From an uncultured Collinsella sp. (GTDB lineage: Bacteria; Actinomycetota; Coriobacteriia; Coriobacteriales; Coriobacteriaceae): DNA of 64,000 nucleotides. The stretch covers positions 15,674-79,673 of the forward strand of contig UQHO01000006.1 in NCBI GenBank assembly GCA_900540995.1, read 5' to 3'. The position numbers and the translations under genes were made by a program. The notes beneath the pieces are model-generated. The model worked only from the letters and a program-made list of their open reading frames with translations. It was not told the origin of the DNA and searched no databases. Shown one piece after another: positions 58,349 through 64,000 of this stretch. Every line of letters begins with the position of its first letter. Position 1 is the first letter of the stretch.

Positions 58349-59377
58349 ATGACAAACCACCACGCTGAAGACGGCGATAAGAAAAGCATTCTGGATGCCC
58401 GCATTGAGCGAGCATATGCAAACGAATATGACACCGCCTTTGCCGCCGCGACCATCAAGAACTACGCGTCGCTACCGCTCGCGACGATCTTGGCCGACCA
58501 CCCTCAACTGCTGAAGCGCTGCACAAAGATCATGGGCGACCCCGACATTCGCAAGCTGACAGACCCCTATGCCCCAAAACGCGACAACGATTCGTACGTT
58601 CTTACCGTAGGCTGCCTAGCCCATATGATTACGGCGCTCGACACGAAACTCAAGCTCGAATGGGAACCCGACGAGCGTCATGAACTCGAAAGCAAGCGGA
58701 ACACCCTGCGCACCGCACTGTTCCTTCCGTTGGACGGCCTCAAGCGCTGCAACGTCGAGCTCAATACACAGGCGCGGCAAAAGCCCGGGACCACAGGGCA
58801 GAAAACTCCAAGGCCCCATGCGGCCATCGTCGACCGCAACCGATATAACCGCATGACCGCGCACTTTTCCGCCGAGGGAGCAGCCATAAGGACGCTGATC
58901 GACCTGCTGTGCCTCCTGAGCATCAACGAGCTATTTGAGGGCTATCTCGCCCTTGTTCCCGCGACGGCACCCAAGTCGGTAGCAAAGATCATCGAGACCT
59001 GCAGACGCCAGTTTGAGCGCCATCGCAATGGCAGCGAGATGAACGCCAGCATCGCGCAGTACTACGCGGCTCATTACAAAAATGACGGATGTGCCCCTGT
59101 CGAGCATCAGCTGCGGCTCGCCTGCCCCCACCCCCCTCGGGCGGATCGCCTGCACCACGCCCGCCGCAACGCTCTATCGCTTTGGAGCCCTTGGCGCTTG
59201 CGAGCCGCACGAACAGACAGCCCGCCCCACAACCGAGCTCGATCTCAGGCTCGGACGAACCCTGTAGCCCGCCAGCCCCTCCGCGGGCAACAATCCTATT
59301 CCACAACACAACCAGCAGAAAGGAGTCCCCATGGACACCAATCATTCCCCCATCATCAGCCCCCTCACCATGCGTGA
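58349..59377 (+). CDS. Unknown protein of ClpP/VirD4-like module, likely frameshifted end
   Basis: The ATG at 58349 has TTGGAGA upstream. The first about 255 residues look like a real soluble, mainly helical protein (SILDARIERAYANEYDTAFA, LATILADHPQLLKRC, HFSAEGAAIRTLIDLLCLLS). After about 59100 the frame becomes Arg/His/Pro-rich and unnatural and overlaps the next gene by 47 bp. At a C-rich run (59126-59138) a shift to another frame would continue as TPLGRIACTTPAATLYRFGA and end at 59267, before the ClpP-like ribosome site. I do not recognise the family. Confidence 0.6.
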   Translation: MTNHHAEDGDKKSILDARIERAYANEYDTAFAAATIKNYASLPLATILADHPQLLKRCTKIMGDPDIRKLTDPYAPKRDNDSYVLTVGCLAHMITALDTKLKLEWEPDERHELESKRNTLRTALFLPLDGLKRCNVELNTQARQKPGTTGQKTPRPHAAIVDRNRYNRMTAHFSAEGAAIRTLIDLLCLLSINELFEGYLALVPATAPKSVAKIIETCRRQFERHRNGSEMNASIAQYYAAHYKNDGCAPVEHQLRLACPHPPRADRLHHARRNALSLWSPWRLRAARTDSPPHNRARSQARTNPVARQPLRGQQSYSTTQPAERSPHGHQSFPHHQPPHHA

Positions 59378-59948
59378 ATCCGCCCGAGGTATCACGCTCA
59401 CCAGCATTTACGATGAGATGCTCGCCCGTCGCGAGCTCTCCGTCATGGGAAATATCGAAACCCCGATGGCCCACGACCTATGCCAGCAGATCCGCCTGCT
59501 CGATGCCACCGACCCCAGCCGCCCCATCACCATATTTGTCGCCAGCGCCGGCGGAAGCGTGCGATCGGGTCTTGCGATCTATGACGCCATGCGCCTCGCA
59601 TCGTGCCCCATCCGCACCGTCTGCCTGGAATTCGCCGCGTCCATGGGCGCCGTGATCTTTATGGGCGGCGACGATCGCCGTATGGCGCCCCATGCAGAGC
59701 TCATGATTCACGACCCGCTGATCCCCCAGGGGGCAGGCGGCTCGGCACTTGCGCTGCAGGAAACCAGCCGGCGTCTCATGCAGACCCGCAAGACCCTCAC
59801 GCAAATCCTCTCGGACCGCAGCGGCCTCACGCCCAAGCGCATCCAGTCCCTCACTGCAAAAGACACCTACCTTTCGGCCGAGCGCGCCGTCGAGCTCGGC
59901 TTTGCCCACGAAATCCTCTCGACCACCAAGGAGGTCGCCCATGTCTAA
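59331..59948 (+). CDS. ClpP-like serine protease
   Basis: A 205-residue protein of the ClpP/crotonase fold. The catalytic Ser lies in FAASMGAVIF (residue 104), the His in LMIHDPL (127) and the Asp in TAKDTYLSAERAVELGF, matching ClpP motifs; VASAGGSVRSG matches the ClpP oxyanion strand. The N-terminus differs from housekeeping ClpP. AGAAAGGAG precedes the start. It overlaps the VirD4-like ATPase gene by 8 bp, so the two are made together. It may form a protease ring fed by an unfoldase, or serve a mobile element. Confidence 0.85.
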   Translation: MDTNHSPIISPLTMRESARGITLTSIYDEMLARRELSVMGNIETPMAHDLCQQIRLLDATDPSRPITIFVASAGGSVRSGLAIYDAMRLASCPIRTVCLEFAASMGAVIFMGGDDRRMAPHAELMIHDPLIPQGAGGSALALQETSRRLMQTRKTLTQILSDRSGLTPKRIQSLTAKDTYLSAERAVELGFAHEILSTTKEVAHV

Positions 59949-61245
59949 CCTCGCCAGCCGCCTCGCCGCATCTGAGTCCGCATCGTCCACCATCCTCGCC
60001 AAGGATCGAACGCTTTCCTGCGACACCCGCCAAACGGGACTCAACAACAATGCACTTGTGATCGGCCCCTCGGGAGCCGGCAAGACCCGAAACGTCCTCA
60101 AGCCCAACCTGCTGCAAATGAACGCAAGCTACATCGTGCTCGACACCAAAGGCACGCTCTGTCGCGAAGTGGGACCCGTGCTGGCAGCCCACGGTTACCG
60201 CGTGCAATGTCTCAACTTCGCCGACCTCAACACCGTCCCGGCCCTTGCGCCCGGCATCGAGCGCTGCGGCTACAACCCCCTGAGGCACATTCGCCGCAAG
60301 GCGGACGGCAGGCCCAACCAGCAGGACATCCTCTCGATGGCAAAGGCCATCTGCCCCATCGAGGACAACAACCAGCCTTTTTGGGATCATGCGGCGGCAA
60401 ACCTACTGTCGTGTCTTATCGCCTACGTCACCGAACAGCTACCCGCCGACGAGCAGACGATCAGCTCGGTCATCAAGCTGATCGAGCACCTGCAGGACGG
60501 TGCCACGGGTCGATTGTTTGACGACCTGATCACGACCGACCCCCAAAGCTATGCCCTCTCGCTATGGCGGCGCTACGCCATTACGCAAAATGCCGAGCGC
60601 ATGCACGCGAGCATCGTCGGCATCCTTGCCGAAAAGGTCATGTGTCTGGGATTCGACGGTGCGGCACAGCTCTATCGTGAGTGCCATCAGGTGGACTTCG
60701 CTTCCATGGGACACACCCCCTGCGCCCTGTTTGTAACCGTGAGCGATATTGACCGCAATCTCGACCCGCTGACCGGCCTCTTTATTTCGCAGGCGTTTAT
60801 GGGCCTCATTCGTGAGGCCGATAGGCAGCCCGACAGCAGCCTGCCCGTGCCCGTGCGCTTTATGCTCGATGACTTCGCAAATCTGCAGATCCCCCAGATC
60901 GACAACGTGCTCTCGATTATCCGAAGCCGCAACATCTGGGCAACGCTGCTGCTGCAGTCGACCAACCAGCTCGATGCGCTCTATGGCGAGGCACGCGCAC
61001 GCTCCATCATGGGCAACTGCGACACGCATCTGGTGCTGGCGTTCCAGGATCCCGAGAGTGCCCGGGTGTTTTCCGACCGCGCCGACGCGCTGCCCAGCAC
61101 GCTCATGGCGACGCCGATCGATCGCTCGTGGCTCTTTGTACGCGGTCGCACTCCCGAACAGGTCGAGCCCTTTAGGCTCGAAGACCATCCGCTCTACGGG
61201 GAGCTGCCCGAGGCGCAGCGAGGCCATGCGGAGGCCGAGATCTAG
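59941..61245 (+). CDS. VirD4/TraG-like ATPase without membrane domain
   Basis: A 434-residue P-loop ATPase of the type IV coupling protein group. Walker A is GPSGAGKT (residues 42-49), followed by YIVLDTKGTL; Walker B is FMLDDFANLQIP and LLLQSTNQLDALYG comes later. The N-terminal membrane helices of usual coupling proteins are absent. The start at 59941 overlaps the ClpP-like gene and has AAGGAGG upstream. It is the last gene of a three-gene run ending in a terminator. No relaxase, VirB4 or other conjugation gene is nearby. It is either a remnant of a mobile element or an independent system. Confidence 0.87.
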   Translation: MSNLASRLAASESASSTILAKDRTLSCDTRQTGLNNNALVIGPSGAGKTRNVLKPNLLQMNASYIVLDTKGTLCREVGPVLAAHGYRVQCLNFADLNTVPALAPGIERCGYNPLRHIRRKADGRPNQQDILSMAKAICPIEDNNQPFWDHAAANLLSCLIAYVTEQLPADEQTISSVIKLIEHLQDGATGRLFDDLITTDPQSYALSLWRRYAITQNAERMHASIVGILAEKVMCLGFDGAAQLYRECHQVDFASMGHTPCALFVTVSDIDRNLDPLTGLFISQAFMGLIREADRQPDSSLPVPVRFMLDDFANLQIPQIDNVLSIIRSRNIWATLLLQSTNQLDALYGEARARSIMGNCDTHLVLAFQDPESARVFSDRADALPSTLMATPIDRSWLFVRGRTPEQVEPFRLEDHPLYGELPEAQRGHAEAEI

Positions 61246-61322
61246 GCGCAGGGTTCTCGCAGCGCGCGGCGCCCCGGCGATGTTCCACAAAGGCCGTGCG
61301 CCCCGGGACCACGGCAAAGCAA

Positions 61323-61354
61323 AGGGGCCCGCATCCGATAGGATACGGGCCCCT
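61323..61354. terminator. Terminator between VirD4-like gene and pgi
   Basis: AGGGGCCCG and CGGGCCCCT pair, with an inner ATCC/GGAT stem, between converging genes. A-rich sequence follows on each side. Confidence 0.85.
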
Positions 61355-61386
61355 GACTAAAAGGCGCGATGCGTTAACAGCAGCGA

Positions 61387-63081
61387 CTACTTGCGGTGAG
61401 CGCGGTAGAACTCGATGAGTGCCTGGGTCGAAGCGTCCTGCTCGGCCTTGGCGGCATCGTCGTGGAAGGCCGGGGTGATCTGCTTGGCAAGCTGCTTGCC
61501 CAGCTCAACGCCCCACTGGTCGTAGGAGTCGATGCCCCAGACCGTGCCCTCGACAAACGTGATGTGCTCGTACAGGGCGATGAGCTCGCCGAGCGCAAAC
61601 GGGGTCAGCGTGTCGCCGAAGATCGAGGTCGTCGGGCGGTTGCCCTCAAAGCAGCGGGCCGGGACGATCTGCTCGGGCGTGCCCTCGGCGCGCACCTCAT
61701 CGGCCGTCTTACCAAAGGCGAGCGCCTTGGTCTGGGCCAGGAAGTTGCCCAGGAACAGCTCGTGCACGTCCTGACCGCTGTCGGTCGCAGGGTTGGCGGT
61801 ATTGGCGAAGGCAATGAAATCGGCCGGAACCACCACGGTGCCCTGGTGCAGCAGCTGGTAGAAGGCGTGCTGACCGTTGGTGCCGGGCTCGCCCCAGAAG
61901 ATCTCACCGGTATCGGAGGTCACAGCGCTGCCGTCCCAGCGGACGTGCTTGCCGTTGGACTCCATGGTGAGCTGCTGCAGGTAGGCCGGGAAACGGTGCA
62001 GGTACTGGCAGTACGGCAGCACGGCGTGGCTCTTGGAACCGAAGAAGTTGACGTACCAGACGTTGAGCAGGCCCATCAGCGCGACGGCGTTGTTCTCGAG
62101 CGGCGTGTTGCAGAAGTACTCGTCGATGGCGTGGAAGCCCTCGAGGAACTGCTGGAAGCGCTCGGGGCCGAGCACGACGATCAGCGACAGGCCCACGGCG
62201 GAGTCGACAGAGTAGCGGCCACCGACCCAGTTCCAGAAACCAAAAGCGTTAGCGGGGTCGATGCCGAAGGCCTCGACCTTCTCGAGTGCGGTGGAAACGG
62301 CGACAAAGTGCTTGGCCACGGCCTCGGCGTTCTGCTCATCGGAGCCGTCGATGGCGCCCTGAGCCTTGAGCTGCTCGAGCATCCAGGTCTTGACCTCGCG
62401 AGCGTTGGTGAGGGTCTCGAGCGTGGTGAAGGTCTTGGAGACGATGATCACGAGCGTGGTCTCGGGATCCAGACCCTTAAGCTTCTCGGCCTGGTCGTTG
62501 GGGTCGATGTTGGAGATGTAGCGGCAGTCGATACCGGCGTCGGCATAGGGACGCAGAGCCTCGTAGGCCATGACCGGGCCCAAATCGGAGCCACCGATGC
62601 CGATGGACACCAGGTGCTCGATCTTCTTGCCGGTAACGCCCTTCCACTCACCGGAGCGCACGCGCTCGGCGAAGGCATACATGCGATCGAGGACCTCGTG
62701 CACGTCGGCGACGACATCCTGGCCGTCAACGATGAGCTGGCCCTTCTCGCTTGCCGGACGGCGAAGCGCGGTGTGCAGAACAGCGCGGTCCTCGGTGGTG
62801 TTGATGTGCTCGCCGGAGAACATGGCGTCGCGGCGCTCCTCGAGCTTCACCTCGCGGGCGAGATCGCACAGCAGCTTGACGGTCTCATCGGTCACCAGGT
62901 TCTTCGACAGATCGAAGTGCAGGTCACCGGCGTCAAAGCTCAGCTTGTTCACGCGGTCGGCGTCAGCAGCGAACCAGGCCTTGAGGTCGATACCATCGGC
63001 CTCGAGCTTCTCCTGATGAGCTTCGAGCGCCTTCCAAGCGGCAGTCGACGTAGCATCGATAGGTGCGGCAACAGTTGCCAT
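61387..63081 (-). CDS. pgi: Glucose-6-phosphate isomerase
   Basis: A 564-residue phosphoglucose isomerase with the SIS-type motifs VSIGIGGSDLGPVMAYEAL and IIVSKTFTTLETLTNA, WVGGRYSVDSAVGLS and the C-terminal FVEGTVWGIDSYDQWGVELG, all classical pgi signatures. It interconverts glucose 6-phosphate and fructose 6-phosphate, and would carry glucose 6-phosphate from the Amadori cluster into glycolysis. The ATG at 63081 has GAGGAGG upstream. Confidence 0.97.
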   Translation of the reverse strand: MATVAAPIDATSTAAWKALEAHQEKLEADGIDLKAWFAADADRVNKLSFDAGDLHFDLSKNLVTDETVKLLCDLAREVKLEERRDAMFSGEHINTTEDRAVLHTALRRPASEKGQLIVDGQDVVADVHEVLDRMYAFAERVRSGEWKGVTGKKIEHLVSIGIGGSDLGPVMAYEALRPYADAGIDCRYISNIDPNDQAEKLKGLDPETTLVIIVSKTFTTLETLTNAREVKTWMLEQLKAQGAIDGSDEQNAEAVAKHFVAVSTALEKVEAFGIDPANAFGFWNWVGGRYSVDSAVGLSLIVVLGPERFQQFLEGFHAIDEYFCNTPLENNAVALMGLLNVWYVNFFGSKSHAVLPYCQYLHRFPAYLQQLTMESNGKHVRWDGSAVTSDTGEIFWGEPGTNGQHAFYQLLHQGTVVVPADFIAFANTANPATDSGQDVHELFLGNFLAQTKALAFGKTADEVRAEGTPEQIVPARCFEGNRPTTSIFGDTLTPFALGELIALYEHITFVEGTVWGIDSYDQWGVELGKQLAKQITPAFHDDAAKAEQDASTQALIEFYRAHRK

Positions 63082-63204
63082 AGAGTCCTCCTCAGCATAC
63101 GGGCGCACGCCTCCATGCGCCCGGACATTCAGATGCCACTATTCTAGCGCAGGTCAAGACTACAATCAGCGAGCGTTGCCAATCGGCCCCCAAACGGCAA
63201 CCGA

Positions 63205-63279
63205 CCAAAAAGGGACAGGTTTATTTTGGCAGGTCAAACGCTTTACCTACCAAAATAAACCTGTCCCTTCCTAGCAGGT
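63205..63279. repeat. Paired REP-like palindromes in inverted orientation
   Basis: AAGGGACAGGTTTATTTTGG (63210-63229) and its exact complement (63250-63269) form a 20-bp stem, extended by AGGT/ACCT across one mismatch. Each half is itself a copy of the small palindrome seen at 15856-15892. It lies directly after the stop of the next reverse-strand gene. Confidence 0.75.
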
Positions 63280-63280
63280 A

Positions 63281-63856
63281 CTAGGCCGCAGTGCACACAC
63301 TGCCGAGCAGCTCGCGCAAGGGGGAACCGATGCCCTCCAGGAGCTCGGGCGCGATGATGGCAAAAACGGGAACCTCGCCGGCACCCACGACGGCAGGCAC
63401 CTTGCCCTCCGAGACAATGCATCCATAAGGCACAAAGCCGTCCTCGCCGGCATCGAGCATGGCCATGCGACGAGCGAGTTCGCGCGCAAAGCCCGCCGTA
63501 TCGGCATCGCCAATCGCCAGGACAAAGTCCACGCCCTCATCGGTTGCCAGGGCTACGGCCTCGTCGACCAGCTCGTCTCCCCCGTCACCGCCGACCGATC
63601 CGCAACGAAAGAGCACGCGCTCGAGCAGAGCTCGATCAAGCGAGCCGAGCGCCGCCGAGACGAGCTCATCGCGCGTATGCTTGTCACCGCCCAGCACAAC
63701 CAGCGCCTTGGTGCCACCGTAGTGAGCGACCAATCGTCCGCACCAGCGAGCCACGTCTCCATCCGCAACAAGGCGCGTCGGCATACCAAACCCATAATTG
63801 ACCATCTTTTCCACAACCCTTCCGTGCGTATAGGCGGTATCAATCGTTAGGCTCAT
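63281..63856 (-). CDS. Short Fe-ADH-like N-terminal domain protein
   Basis: A 191-residue protein whose start (NYGFGMPTRLVADGDVARWC and KALVVLGGDKHTRDEL) resembles the NAD-binding N-terminal half of iron-dependent alcohol dehydrogenases. The metal-binding C-terminal half is absent: usual length is about 380. The rest is poorly conserved (LAIGDADTAGFARELAR). It may be a truncated paralogue or a separate small family. The 144 bp upstream to the window edge holds no gene, only a half-copy of the CCTACCAAAA motif near 63933. Confidence 0.6.
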   Translation of the reverse strand: MSLTIDTAYTHGRVVEKMVNYGFGMPTRLVADGDVARWCGRLVAHYGGTKALVVLGGDKHTRDELVSAALGSLDRALLERVLFRCGSVGGDGGDELVDEAVALATDEGVDFVLAIGDADTAGFARELARRMAMLDAGEDGFVPYGCIVSEGKVPAVVGAGEVPVFAIIAPELLEGIGSPLRELLGSVCTAA

Positions 63857-64000
63857 GCTACGAAGCGAGGTTTTCCGAGCTGTTTCGCACTCTTTAGAGC
63901 TGCGTTAAAACCCGATCCAACCGCACGACCATACCTACCAAAACAAGGTTGATTTCCGATCTCAGCCGAACACATTGAGCGGATAGGCCGTTCCCGCAGT

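Noticed and set aside
59089..59655. 188-residue forward frame overlapping the ClpP-like gene
   Set aside because: Pro/Ser/Arg-rich, out of frame with the ClpP motifs; it is a shadow.
59941..61245. Calling the 58-61 kb region an integrative conjugative element
   Set aside because: No integrase, relaxase, VirB4, attachment repeats or tRNA target were seen within the window.
61396..63147. 583-residue forward frame over pgi
   Set aside because: Antisense shadow; pgi has all signatures on the other strand.

Overview
The window looks like a chromosomal segment of a GC-rich anaerobic actinobacterium of the class Coriobacteriia, most likely Collinsella or a close relative. This is inferred from the high GC content, the Gram-positive surface proteins (an LPTTG sortase substrate and lipoproteins), fermentation genes (two acetate kinases, L-lactate dehydrogenase) and general recall of Coriobacteriia gene content. 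No rRNA, tRNA or CRISPR array was seen.

Layout. 1-9 kb: tandem acetate kinases, an MFS transporter with a LysR regulator, xseA-xseB-HIT, a YugP-type zinc peptidase and RNase D. 8.8-13 kb: a lipid-kinase-like gene with a 30-residue membrane microprotein, then a wall-anchored C69 dipeptidase. 12.2-15.8 kb: a Trp-rich leader peptide and attenuator ahead of an ECF transporter (S, fused A-A', T), predicted to import tryptophan. 15.9-24.3 kb: an aspartate racemase with a D-aspartate-ligase-like ATP-grasp enzyme, a MOSC protein, a secreted coiled-coil protein, a Ser/Thr kinase with an HTH partner, and an M20 amidohydrolase. 24.4-28.5 kb: a lysine riboswitch controlling a natural lysA-dapA fusion, dapB and dapH. 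28.7-44.6 kb: housekeeping genes (NdpA-like, ldh, aminotransferase, nadE, ettA, tcdA, tatD), an sdpR-sdpI-like pair and an AT-rich Tat-exported papain-fold peptidase with a lipoprotein. 44.6-56 kb: a compact, GntR-regulated cluster for Amadori-type sugar-amines (frlB, frlC, frlD homologues, a YfcC transporter, two amidohydrolases, a second PfkB kinase, YjbQ, BtpA and FGGY proteins). 56-58 kb: two HAD phosphatases. 58.3-61.2 kb: a three-gene module of an unrecognised protein, a ClpP-like protease and a short VirD4/TraG-like ATPase. 61.4-64 kb: pgi and a short Fe-ADH-like protein.

The most unusual signals are three. First, a family of structured 3'-UTR repeats (7441-7587, 13077-13176, 28482-28628) lies just behind a stop codon each time, always in the same orientation to the upstream gene, with base-pairing kept by compensatory changes. 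Second, the isolated ClpP-like/VirD4-like module has no relaxase or mating-pair genes nearby. Third, the tryptophan attenuator has an extra 20-nt pairing that spans the terminator. Smaller REP-like palindromes built on a GGGACAGGTT core recur between genes.
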